Source: Ciborinia camelliae
Lineage: Eukaryota > Ascomycota > Leotiomycetes > Helotiales > Sclerotiniaceae
Direction: 5' to 3'
NCBI GenBank assembly: GCA_025890175.1
Contig: JANPYM010000012.1
Span: 1,714,677 to 1,778,676 of the forward strand
DNA: 64,000 bases
Shown here: one piece after another, positions 11,950 through 22,938 of the stretch
How the letters are laid out: each line of letters begins with the position of its first letter
Position numbering within the stretch: position 1 is the stretch's first letter
Notes under the pieces: model-generated
The model's input: the letters and a program-made list of their open reading frames with translations, nothing else
Database searches by the model: none
What the model was told of the DNA's origin: nothing
Program-made: the position numbers and the translations under genes

Positions 11950-12110
11950 ATTCCCTATTCCCTATTCCCTATTCCCTATTCCCTATTCCCTATTCCCAAT
12001 TCCCAATTCCCAATTCCCAATTCCCAATTCCCAATTCCCAATTCCCTATTCCCTATTCCCTATTCCCAATTCCCAATTCCCTATTCCCAATTCCCAATTC
12101 CCAATTCCCA
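11950..12110 (-). repeat. 7-bp satellite, about 23 copies of ATTCCCT/ATTCCCA
   Basis: About 23 units alternate in blocks between ATTCCCT and ATTCCCA. The ATTCCCT block is the reverse complement of the array at 11553-11629. Shorter ATTCCC and AAATCC units extend upstream from about 11880. Confidence 0.95.
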
Positions 12111-12632
12111 ATAATAAAACAAAGGTTCTCTATAACTCTATAAAGTAAAAAAAAGGGAAACAAAAGTCTAAAAAAGAGAAGAGAAGCGAAGAGAAGAGAA
12201 GCGGAGAGATTCAAGAGAAGCAAAAAGAAGAGGGTATAAACCAGGAGTCTAAACTTTAATAATTATTGCGTCTATAAGATAGGTACTCAATAAGGGGAAA
12301 GGGAAAAGATGAAAAGAGGCAAGGGGCGAGGAATAGATAGAGGATAATAGAAATAGAAATCGAAGAACTCAAAGTTCAAACTCTTGATACATTAGATATA
12401 CAATATCTAATTTATTATTTTCCCTAATGTGTTTATTCCCAACGACCTAATCCAATATATATCCAATCCAACATGATATTGAGTATACCAAAACCAAACC
12501 CAAAACCAAAACCAAAACCAAACCAGAACTCAGATACCCATCCATTCCACCCAACGCCATTCAACTATCCCATTTTACTAGCTAGCTACCTAGCTAGCGA
12601 TTACACAATACAAATAAATACGCCTTGAGTCA

Positions 12633-14744
12633 TCACTCCAGCCCCTCAGCCCCAGCACTAAGATTCGACTGCCAACTCCTACCCAACAAGCCAGCCCCCC
12701 CATTCCCAGCCTTCTGATCCTCCTTGGAGATCCGCATGACCAATTCTCCAAACAAGCCATTAGCCCACCCAAACCAAGATCTGGTCCAATCATCCTGATT
12801 CCAGGCATTCACACTCTCGTGAATGACGCCCGTGCCCCCCGTACTATCCAAAACCATCATCACCTGCCCGACGACTTCTTCTTCCACATCTGCGATTCCT
12901 TTCCCGGATCGCGATGCCGTCTCGAGCGCCGTGATGGCCCGCACGATCGCGGCCATGGGCCAACTTTTGCCCGGTCCAAGATGTGGGCCGCCGACGGCGG
13001 CGATAGCCGGTCCTTGCATGAAGTATGGATTTTCTTGACTCAAGACGAAGTTCCGGGTATTATTGTATATCTTGGCACGATCCAACTGTATTTTTTTACC
13101 ACCTTGCTCTCCATCCGATTCAAATAATTCCGGGAGCGGGAATGATGAATTATCGTAATCCCAAAGAGGAATGGCCAATAGTGATGGTACATTGGCATCA
13201 TCCATTAGATTTTGGCCCCCGTAACCATCAATTTCATAGGCGTAGATGTCGCCAAATTGTCGATGATGAGTTATGGCATCGCGGTCTATGGCTTTTCTTA
13301 TTCCGAAGGCTTGCTCTCGCATTGACGTGGTGAGGTTTGCTGCCTTTTTCCCGTCCAGCTTCTCCATGATGAGAGAGGCTTCTTCTAGATACTTTGCCCA
13401 CATCATATTTGCGGGAACCAATAATTGATATATGCATGCGTCATCCGAGGGACGGAATGCACTTCGAACCATGCCGTTTTGTTTGGTAGGATTACCCAAA
13501 CCATCATTTGTTAATGTTTCGCTGCCGCGATTGGTCCATCCTGTGAATGTCCATGCGGACTTTTGAACCTTGCCTTCAGGAGAATAGGTACCAAGTCTCA
13601 TCGCGCCTGCAGCATCTACAGCTGCGGAAACAGCATCAATCCAAGAGTACTTTTGAAAGAAGGAAAGATCATTGGTGCGTTGATAGTATGCTGATGAAAC
13701 TTGGAGAAAAGAGGCCAGAGAATCGAGTTCCCATTTACAATCAAAGACTTTCTTGGGGTCATAAGGTGGCATGGGCCTGTTTTGACTATATGCTCCATTG
13801 TGTTGGAGTTGGAGACCGGACTCGGGGGGTGGTTGGAAACTGTGGCAGTAGGGTGATATGATAATATATCGTGCGTGTAAATTGATAAGCCCTCTCCATA
13901 GACTCGCAAGGGAATCCCGATTATCGGATGCTTCGAGTAATGGAAGATATGAATAAATTTGAGATGCGGAATCCCTCAACCACATTGCGTCGATATCACC
14001 TGTGATAACAAATGTGAGCTCCTCATCTGTAGCTGTCTCATTTTGTGTAACCGGATCAATTTTGTTTGCGTATCCATGCCATTTGATTGTAGTATCCAAT
14101 GTATTTGGATAACTATTCTCGAAAAGTCGGAAGAGATCAGGGTCCTTGATGATCGTTTTCATTTGCTCGATAAGCTTTTCTAATGAGGGGAGATTGAATG
14201 TTCGACATTCCGGTGAAGGACGAGAATAAGGAAATTTTCTCTCCCCTTCAGATAATGGCTCTTGTTTCGCCCGTTGTATTTCTGCGTAAGATGGGCATTT
14301 AACTGCCGGTACAACCGGCTTGGGTGTTGAGGTCACGTCGGAAAAGGGTTTTGCATCCGGCTTCTTTTCATCGGGTTGCTTGGATCCGTTTTTCTTGAGA
14401 GAAGTGTCTTTGTTTGATGATATTGAAGCCACGGCGGAAAGGGGTTTTGCGTCCGGCTTCTTTTCATCAGATTTCATATATCCGTTTTCCTTGAGAGGAC
14501 TCTCTTTGGCAGATGGTTTTTTAGCCACATCATTTGCTATCGGAATCGAACTCAAATCAGGTATTTTCGAATCAGAAAATGTTTCGGGAGATGAGCCTCG
14601 TGGTGGTTCGTAGACAGTTGAACCATATGGAAGACCGACATCTGGCCACGTGACAAATTTAGTTTTGGTGTACACAATGTATGCAATCGCCGCACTGAAA
14701 ATGATGGCGACAAACACAATCCGACGGGCCTGTAAGCGCATCAT
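12633..14744 (-). CDS. GH125 (DUF1237) exo-alpha-1,6-mannosidase-like type II membrane protein, Mug157-like
   Basis: Intronless, 703 residues. A single hydrophobic segment at about residues 8-27 with Arg/Lys before it predicts a type II membrane anchor in the Golgi or secretory pathway. A Ser/Lys-rich stem with two imperfect repeats (ExNGYMKSDEKKPDAKPLS and KKNGSKQPDEKKPDAKPFS) runs to about residue 135. The catalytic (alpha/alpha)6 domain follows, with GH125 signatures ITGDIDAMWLRDS, CKWELDSL, SAFRPSDDA, GPAIAAVGGPH and IHESVNAWNQDDWTRSWFGW. These contain the Asp and Glu expected for an inverting metal-independent mannosidase. S. pombe Mug157 is a family member. A second ATG immediately follows the first, so the start is ambiguous by one residue. 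The 3' end abuts the satellite-rich region. Confidence 0.9.
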   Translation of the reverse strand: MMRLQARRIVFVAIIFSAAIAYIVYTKTKFVTWPDVGLPYGSTVYEPPRGSSPETFSDSKIPDLSSIPIANDVAKKPSAKESPLKENGYMKSDEKKPDAKPLSAVASISSNKDTSLKKNGSKQPDEKKPDAKPFSDVTSTPKPVVPAVKCPSYAEIQRAKQEPLSEGERKFPYSRPSPECRTFNLPSLEKLIEQMKTIIKDPDLFRLFENSYPNTLDTTIKWHGYANKIDPVTQNETATDEELTFVITGDIDAMWLRDSASQIYSYLPLLEASDNRDSLASLWRGLINLHARYIIISPYCHSFQPPPESGLQLQHNGAYSQNRPMPPYDPKKVFDCKWELDSLASFLQVSSAYYQRTNDLSFFQKYSWIDAVSAAVDAAGAMRLGTYSPEGKVQKSAWTFTGWTNRGSETLTNDGLGNPTKQNGMVRSAFRPSDDACIYQLLVPANMMWAKYLEEASLIMEKLDGKKAANLTTSMREQAFGIRKAIDRDAITHHRQFGDIYAYEIDGYGGQNLMDDANVPSLLAIPLWDYDNSSFPLPELFESDGEQGGKKIQLDRAKIYNNTRNFVLSQENPYFMQGPAIAAVGGPHLGPGKSWPMAAIVRAITALETASRSGKGIADVEEEVVGQVMMVLDSTGGTGVIHESVNAWNQDDWTRSWFGWANGLFGELVMRISKEDQKAGNGGAGLLGRSWQSNLSAGAEGLE

Positions 14745-16279
14745 GATGATGTTTTGATGGCGATAAATGGTATCGATTATTGATCGTTAATAGGTAATTA
14801 ATATTTCAGATATCGACTTCGATATACAATGGCATTGTTTGATGACCTTGGAGCAAAAGAACCTATGCAAAGGAACGCAAAAGGCCACGAATCCCACGAA
14901 TCCCACGATCAAAGATAGGTTAATAAATAAGGTTCCAAAAATGAGTATTCAGATGATTGAAGAATGAAGATTAAGGATTGAAGAAGAAGAAAGGAAGAAG
15001 AAGAAGAAGACCTCGAACTCCTTTTTCCAAGATTCAAATCAGTATCGGTAACGGGTCAAGATGTTGGAGCTTGCAGGTGAGGTCAAATGAGACATCGTTG
15101 TGAAATCCTGTGCTTTGGCCCATCAGTGCTTGGCGGTGACTTAGGTAATTATCAAGGCGGACCAGCTAAAAGCTTTATAGTACCTAGGATATTCACCACT
15201 TTTCTTCACTTTGTAGTTAACCTTCCTGCATTGTTGATTTATTTGAGATTCCTACCGATATATATAATATATATATATATAGAATACTTCCGAATAGCTT
15301 CATTAATGAAGTCGAAAAAGGGAGGAAAAAGGAACCTTGATGATGGGATGAGTGAAAGGAGAGAAAAGGTTTTGATTGGTCAAGAAAACACACTTAACCT
15401 TAATTGGGCTAGGCTACTTACCTACTTACTTCCAACCCCAGGATTCAAGAAGCTTGGACCAAGAAAATAATACCACAACCAGCACAGCATACACGTGACA
15501 GCATAGCACAACACAGCAATCTTCCACAACTACTTCATCCATCCATCTACTTGTTCCATTGCATTGCATTACCAGTACAAGAGGATACAAATAACATCAC
15601 CCGCCACCAATAATCTCTACCCATCTACACGAAATACAAATCTCGAGGTGACATCAGGTAGCTTATACCTCATGCACTTGACGCGATCTTAAAGTCTGGT
15701 TTAAATTGTTTCGAGATTTATAAATGTTCCGAAGGTAAGGAGCGGAGCCTTCTCACCGGATTTAATTTATGATAGGTAAGGAGAGAATTTGTCGCTTATG
15801 GAACGCTTATATGAGGATTGAGGAGGGATTCTGAAGAGGAGAGCGGGATGCTTGATTGATGAGTAGGATGGGGGTTGTGGGATGGGTACCTAGGTACCTA
15901 CTGTGGAGGTTTGTTGGGGAGATATAGATGGATTGCATGGATGGAGGGATAAAAGAGGAAGAAAATGAGATCTGTAACTGAATCTGTAACTGAGACTGAG
16001 ACTGGGAGTAGGAGTAAAAATCCATTTTCTTATAGTATAAATAGCATAGAACAATATAGCTACAATCAACCAATCGAATCGAATCAAATCAAATCAAATC
16101 AAATCAAATTTTATCTAGGTACGTAGGTAGGTAGCCAGCTATCCAGCAATAAAACCCTACTACAAAAGCCATCCATGCAATCCGAGTCCAGCTACATACA
16201 GTACCAGGCCTTCTACCAAAATGCAAGCGCCTCCATCTCCCTTTCCCATTCCCACCTCCCCAAAATCCCAAAAATCCCA
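14745..16279. other. Intergenic, upstream of GH125 gene
   Basis: No gene was recognised. It contains a GAAGAA-rich tract near 14970-15010 and an AT dinucleotide run (15258-15280). An open frame at 15087-15470 has no family features and irregular composition. The GH125 promoter should lie at the left edge and the bZIP 3' UTR at the right edge. Confidence 0.5.
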
Positions 16280-18857
16280 TCACGAAACCACAACCGTCGT
16301 ATTACCAGTCGATTCATCAGTCCCGATTCCCATCCCGATACTCATCGCTCGATCTAGATCCATGTCCATGTCCATGATGTTCATATCCACGGGCATATTC
16401 CCATCGATATCCATATTCACATCCGCATCCGCATCCCGAGAATACGCAGCCGCGAACCGAGAAGATTCTTCCGAGGTCGAAGTCGCGATTTCGGGGGAGG
16501 ATGCGCTTGCGCTGGCGCTGGCGCTTGGAGATGGGAATGGGAATGGGTGTATGATTTCTTGTTTTTCTTTTTCTTTTTCTTTTTCTTTTTCTTTTTCTTT
16601 TTCTTTTTCTTTTTCTTTTTCTTTTTCTTTTTCTTTTTCTTTTTCTTTTTCGTTTTCGTTTTCTTTTTCGTTTTCGTTTTCTTGTTCTTGCTCTGGGTCT
16701 GGACATTGCTCTGGTTCTCGCTCTTGTTCTTGCTCTTCGAGATTTTCCGCCATGAACGCGCTGCTGGGTGTTTGGCTCGGAAGTGGAATGGGAATGGGGA
16801 TGGGGATGGGGATGGATATCGGGAGAGCAATGTTGGGAGTTATGCTATGGCTATGGGGATTGGGGTTGGCGTTGGGGTTATTATTGGGATTATTATTCCC
16901 ACCCCCGTGGCTCGGATCGCTGAATCCTAGATCCGGGGACCAGCAGTTGGAGTTGGGGTTTGAGATGGAATTAGTGGTGGAGGTTGGGTTGGAGAGGGAG
17001 TTAGACAGGGAATTGGCGAGGGAATTGGAGAGGGAATTGGCGAGGGAATTGGACAGGGAGTTGGAGATAGAATTGGAAGCCGAGCAAATCGATCCATAAC
17101 CACTATCGCAACTCTCATGGCGCAACGGAGGGATGATGTTGATTTCGCCTTGTGCCGGTCGCGGTCTCGGTCTCTGGAGCGGGAGCTGGAGCTGGACTTC
17201 GGAGATTGAGTTGAGGTTGGGTGTGGAGGTCGGGAAGGCGGATGCGGATGATGGACCCGTGGCTTGATGGGGGGATGTAGATGTAGATGTGGATGTAGAT
17301 GTGGATGGGAAGGGAGGATGAAGAGGAGATTGGCTAGGGAAGTTTGTGTAAGGGAAGAACCCCCTGGTTTCCCCCGCGAAAATGGTGGGGTTGGAATGCG
17401 TTGCGGTGGGTGAGTAGGTTTGTTGGAGAGAGGAAATTAGGCCGTGCCAATTGGTATTTTGTGATTGGGGCTGTGATAGTTGCTGTGGCGGTGGTGGTTG
17501 TTGAGTAAGAGGTGAAGGATGACAAGATCCATATGAAGCCCCGTCGTCACTTTCCGGAAGCCCGGAATTGTAACTCGAAGGCGAGGTTCCATGATCAAGT
17601 GATTCTTGCGTGCGTCCCAACATCGCGGTCGCATTCGCCATATCACAATAACCAACCCCCCCAATCCACATTCCCACCCCCCCACATACCCCACCTCATC
17701 TTCACCTTCTCCCTCCCCCTTTTTGACCAGCCCCATGACATCCACCACATCACCCAAGACGCCACTCCCCAGCCGCGCCCCCCTACACCTCTCGACCAAT
17801 TTCCAGGCCTCGACCCCCACATCCGCACTCTCCAACATGCCCCTGCAAGCCTCCTCCCTCCTCCCCCAATTCCCGACAAACCGGCGCAGAACCGCATCGC
17901 CACACCCTTCGCCCACCATGCCCTTACAAATCTCAATCAGCCCCAACAACTCGCGCTGACATTCCCCGAGTTCCTTCTTCGTCGCCCGGATCTCGTCCAC
18001 GTAGAAATCGTACTTTGCTTGATCGGCTTCCATCTCGGCTTTTTTCTTCATCCGACATTTGCGTGCCGCCCGCCGGTTCTTCTCCAGGTATTTTTCCCGT
18101 GCGAGGAGGGACTCGCTGGCTGTTAAAATCTTTTTGGCTCGGGGTCGTCGTTTCTTTTTGGGGGGTAGGGACGTGGTTGTGAAAGTGTGTTTCTCTGGGG
18201 GGTCGGTGGGGTTGGTTTGATCTCCAGGCGGGTTGTTCATATTCATAGTCGTTGAATTGGTCGCATTATCCATTTCGAAAGGGGGTTTCTTCGACGAAAC
18301 GTTTGAGCGATTGTCGGGCTGAAACCCAGTCGCTTGCGTACCCTCGACGGGAAATGAAGCCGAAGAAACATCTGTCGGTGGTTTACCGATCGAGTTTGGA
18401 AGATCCGGCCGCATTGGAAAAGTTTCCATGGCAGAATCTGAGCTCAATTCTTTCGCCATGGTGCCCGGACTCTGATGAAGCTCATCAGGTGCTTTCTCGT
18501 TCGTGTTCGTATCGGTATTTGAGGTTTGGACGGGATCGTCGAACATCCTCAAAAACGAATCATCGGTGAGATATGCTCCAAATGCCTATAAGAGTTCAAA
18601 ACCTAAGGCTCTTAAACTCAAATCATCCACGAACGTGGGATTGAAGTCATTCATGAGTGATGACGTACCTGGTCATTGCTATTGGCAATTGCGTTCCAAT
18701 CTGCTTGTGCTTTCAAGTTCTCTACTCCTGGGCCGAGATATAGGTTTGGTGAGAGGTTATTGCTGGTGGTTTGAACCACTTTAAACAAATCGTCTGCTAA
18801 GATTTCCCCAAAGTCGAGTTGACCCGGTTGAGCGTTGTTGTACTCTGTGTCGGTCAT
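16280..18857 (-). CDS. bZIP transcription factor with long low-complexity C-terminus
   Basis: Exon 1 is 18857-18669 (starting MTDTEYNN). A 83-bp intron (GTACGT...TATAG) leads to exon 2 from 18585, and the read-through NSNDQ|AFGAYLTDDSF is in frame. A CREB/ATF-like bZIP begins near residue 226: REKYLEKNRRAARKCRMKKK is the basic region, and a leucine zipper follows. Exon 2's frame ends in low-complexity sequence near 17690, and the rest (to the stop at 16280) is in another frame. A GTATGT donor at 17689 joins in frame to either AG at 17574 or AG at 17550. A frameshift in one of two C7 runs (17654-17685) is the alternative. The last ~400 residues are Ser/Asn/Pro-rich, then a (KE)n tract, then Met/Asp-rich. 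It is presumably nuclear. The gene is sure; the third junction is not. Confidence 0.8.
16558..16690. repeat. Coding hexanucleotide satellite encoding a Lys-Glu tract
   Basis: About 20 copies of TTTCTT/CTTTTT-type hexamers inside the last exon of the bZIP gene. On the minus strand they encode alternating Lys and Glu, with Asn-Glu variants at the upstream end. The tract changes length by whole dipeptides without breaking the frame. Confidence 0.95.
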
Positions 18858-19651
18858 TACCACGTATCCAGACAAGATATCCGGTTGAATGGTAAACTAC
18901 AATTATCATAGCAGTCAATACTTGTGTCAGTTATAGATGATTGGTGGAGGAACCAACCTATTGAATTAAGCTAGGGTATGTAGAAATCAGCAAGACGGTC
19001 ATGCACGTCAAACCGATATCAGTGTGATTTAAGCTTTGCTCTAAAAAGATATTGTTCTTTAAACTAATACGATGAATGAAGCTAGATGGTAAATCAACAA
19101 GAAAGACGTCTTCGTTGCTTATGTCTAAATCTCTGTTGAGGAGGAAATAATCCAAGCAGGCGGCCAAATATTCGAAGACGAGACATTTATATTCACCATT
19201 TCATCTATAAAGCAACCAAAAGTCACCAGTGACATCACAACCCTGCACGCAGATGCGTCCCCAAACTCTCATCGACATTCTTCCAAAACTTCGATGATCT
19301 TCGAAAACTGCAGAACCCTCCCCCCCCCCATCATCATGGACAAAGGCATTTCCCCATCCCATATCTTTGGAGTTCGCCGGTTTCAAAATCAAGCTCCGGC
19401 TGCGTATTCCCGTTCTCCTGTTCGCATACAAATAAACGTGTCATGCACGCTGCAAATTTGTCGCAAATCATCAAGTTCTTTATGCGACCAACGCGAAATT
19501 TCCAATTAAGCGAATCGGACGTAGGTCCGGTGGCGATGTACGATGATCCAATCATTTGGAATGCTTGTTCCTCCCGGCATCATCTTGTCTTTGTTTCTTT
19601 TGGCGCATGTGAAATTGCGCCAAAAGCCGTCTCCAGAAAATCGTGCATCAT

Positions 19652-19709
19652 GATTAATTAACACCCAAATATATTTTTCGGATTAATTAACAACAATAAT
19701 TTTTTTCGG
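19652..19709. repeat. 29-bp direct repeat, two copies
   Basis: Two adjacent diverged 29-bp copies both start GATTAATTAACA and end TTTTTCG. The TTAATTAA core is palindromic. They lie about 0.8 kb upstream of the bZIP start. Confidence 0.75.
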
Positions 19710-22115
19710 ATTTTTTTTTCCTATCAACGAGCTATCGTTTAAACTTTCGACTTATACTTTCGAAACTGGGCTTCAAAAAGTCTAGCCCGTAGGGTGGACA
19801 ACGAAATGAACCGTTTGCCAAGACTGCTTAGCGGCTAGCCAATCGTGAAAATTCTCAGATGAGAAGTTCGATATCACTATACAATCAACTAATCGTAAGC
19901 GTTGCAGCCCCTGACCGTACCTAGTAGATAGTAGGTTATTTAGGTCAAATAAACTTTCTGGGTTGAATAATGAATGTGGTTTACTATGAAATCTATACCT
20001 ACTGAGGTAAATATTTGTGGCTTTCAAGGGTTCCAGCCACATGTAGGTTCTCTTCTATACAAAATATGCTGAGAGATACCTACCAAGGTAGATACCTATT
20101 CAATTGAAATAATCTACTACAGTACTATCTGCAAAGAGGAGTACAGTACTGATCATTAGATTAGTGCCTGGCTCGCCTACGGTTACTTTGTAGAGAAAAG
20201 ACGCAAAGGTGTAGTGGAATATTCTCCAATTCAATTATTCTATTCCCTCCGTAGTATATTCTCGAAGTTTCCCTAGAAGTAGTATGAATCATCCACACTC
20301 AAGCCAATCACTTAATTCGATTAAAATCCCCAGATTGAGTAGATTGAGTAGAAGAATAATCCAAATACAATACCACATAGAGAAAAGGGTGTCGGGCATA
20401 TGAATTAGAATTTGAATATACATACGGAATACGGTGTCGAGAATACTAGTACGTACCACTAGGTACGGTAAGGACCGGTTTACCCCTCCTCTCTCTACAT
20501 ACACGACGATTTCCAAGTCCAGAAGCGCTGAAGTCCAAAAGTCCCAGAGTCCAAAAGTAAAAATTATCTCAAATCTCGATCAGTAATAAGAAATATTTCC
20601 TTTATTCATTCACCGACAAGGTACCTATAGTGTTATCATTTAGCAAGCGCGATACACAAACACGCAAGAACAAGCGCAGAAGGATCCCCTCTTTGTCATC
20701 CAACCCACCACTCACAAGCAGGGGCTATCACCATCCAAGCAAGCCTCTACATCGATATTCGCTTATCGAATCGAATTCCCTTCGCGACATTTAAATTTCC
20801 CATCTTCTCCTCCATCCGGATCTCTTGCTCCGTATGCACTTAGACATCTAGACTCCCCCCCTCTCCTGTGATAAAATCAGGAGATGTTCTATTCTACACG
20901 GTAGTTTACTCTCACTCCCACACTTAACCACTCCCATCCCCACATAACCCACAATCCATTGGCGAAATAGCTCAAGGGCGAAATCGCAAACCCGACGAGG
21001 GGATAGAAGGAAAGGCAAGGGCTTATCAATTTCCTTCGAAAGCTAAGATCGTAAGAGGTTAGGCCTCTTAGCCAAAAGTCCAGGACTAAATTTGAAAACC
21101 GGTACAAAAGGGTTTCGGATTACTAAGACCATGATCGAGCTAAAACCAACGTCTTTGTTCCTTCCCACTTCACATTCGAAGTCTAGGAGACCACCCCGTA
21201 TATCCACCAATCAAACCCACGCACGCAATCTCCCACCGACCGAAACCAAATCCATCCATCGAGTCTTTCGGGTATCGTATCGTATCTTTCAAAAATAGAA
21301 AGAATGCGGCGATAAGATAACAAGACAGGACAAGACGAGACGAGATACCTAACCTACGGTACTCTGCAGTCTGGACATAAACCCCCGCTTCATCGATGGG
21401 ATAAATAAATAAAGCTAAATCTTACATACCACCCCCCCCACGACCACCCACATCTTCGCTAAGAAATCCCAATCCCAATCCCGAGATATATCCAATCCAG
21501 CACCGCTACCATAGAAGATGGGGTGGATTACGAAGCAGGATTGGATTGCAGGGCTGCCCTTAGTGTGGTTCAATGGTAGGTACCATCGTTGCTTTTATCT
21601 TTCAACATATTTCTACCATCTACATACTACCTACCTACCTACGTACTAGGTAGTGCAACCAATCCCAACCCAATATGCAGATTATCATTCGATATTCAAT
21701 TCGATGTATAGAATATTCATGTATACCTCAATTTTTCGCTTCCGATCTCACCGGTTCCAATCCAATGAGATATTCCAATGAGATATTCCAATGAGATGTA
21801 CCAAACCGGAGGTACCTCAACTCGCATGGTGTGCTTAATATTGATATCACGACACCGTGGCACGCCATATCACACCACACCATATCACACCACACTGTGA
21901 GGTCGGGAGTTTTGTATTGAGTGGGAAAGGAATGATATTATTCTAAAGTTTACTACCTAGCTAAGATAGCTGGAGATGTTTTATACTAGCTAAATGAAGA
22001 AATTGATTATGGAATGATTTACAAATCATTCCTTCCTCACACAACTTCCATTTTGAAAATGCCACCCCAAACCACCAAATAAATAAATAAATACCTAATT
22101 CTGGCATAAAATACT

Positions 22116-22188
22116 TACCTACCTACCTACCTACCTACCTACCTACCTACCTACCTACCTACCTACCTACCTACCTACCTACCTACCT
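22116..22188. repeat. (TACC)n microsatellite
   Basis: About 18 uninterrupted copies of TACC. Confidence 0.95.
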
Positions 22189-22828
22189 ATCTAATAACTG
22201 ATCTGGTCTGGCTAGTTGCGTTAATTGCATTGCAGTGAAAGGCGATGAGATGATATTGATACCCCTATTAATATTTACACAGCACCTACCTACCTAGTAC
22301 TTATTAACACCTCCAGCTTTTCAGTAGATCGTAGATTTTTCCGTAATCCTGAAATTGAGAATTGAAAATTGAAAATTGAAATTGAATTGGAGGTTCTATT
22401 TGAGATTAGGTAGGTTAGGCAGGTTAGATGGTTTTAGATTGCTAATGTTTTGGGCGTTTTTAGGGTAGGATGGGATTGGATTGGGATTGGGATTAGGATG
22501 AGAGAGAATGGGGGGCGATAATAATGATTGAATCAAAATACTTGGTATTATCTATCTATATCTACCTAAGGTAGGTAGGTGTCTAAGGTAAATACCTAGG
22601 TATCTCCAGGGCTCTATAATCCAGATCCAAAATCTTCTTCGCTTCTTCGGCTTCGGCTTTAGGAGAAGGGGCGTGTGATTATCTTTGCAGGCTGTGCGTT
22701 TAGAGTTCTCGAGCTCCGATTTTGCGGTTGAGGTGTGGGGCGAGTAATCTTTTGTAGGGGGGTATATTATAAGTTGTGGATGCAGGCAGGTGAGGAGGTA
22801 TTTTTGATAATGGGTGATGGAGTTTTTT

Positions 22829-22938
22829 GGAATTGGAATTGGAATTGGAATTGGAATTGGATTTGGAATTGGATTTGGATTTGGATTTGGATTTGGATTT
22901 GGATTTGGATTTGGATTTGGATTTGGATTTGGATTTGG
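22829..22938. repeat. Hexanucleotide satellite GGAATT/GGATTT
   Basis: About 18 units, switching from GGAATT to GGATTT in two steps. This pattern suggests block expansion of a point-mutated unit. Confidence 0.95.

Larger units (their letters stand above)
8329..12632. other. Gene-poor, satellite-rich region
   Basis: About 4.3 kb between RPS27 and the 3' end of the GH125 gene contains no recognisable gene. From about 9.1 kb on it is dominated by simple repeats, of which the larger arrays are listed separately. Smaller tracts include (ACTC)n at 9122-9140, TTA/TTG-rich trinucleotides at 9715-9850, (TATG)n around 10345-10390, CAAATCC runs at 11366-11415 and AAACC runs at 12489-12530. Long open frames across it are repeat translations. 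Confidence 0.7.

Noticed and set aside
11553..12110. Interstitial telomere repeat
   Set aside because: The unit is AGGGAAT, 7 bp. Fungal telomeres are usually TTAGGG, and no such unit is present.
15087..15470. 127-codon open frame as a gene
   Set aside because: Irregular composition, an AT-run-encoded Tyr/Ile stretch, no introns or family resemblance.
16547..16930. Plus-strand frame with a poly-Phe run
   Set aside because: Antisense of the Lys-Glu coding satellite in the bZIP gene.
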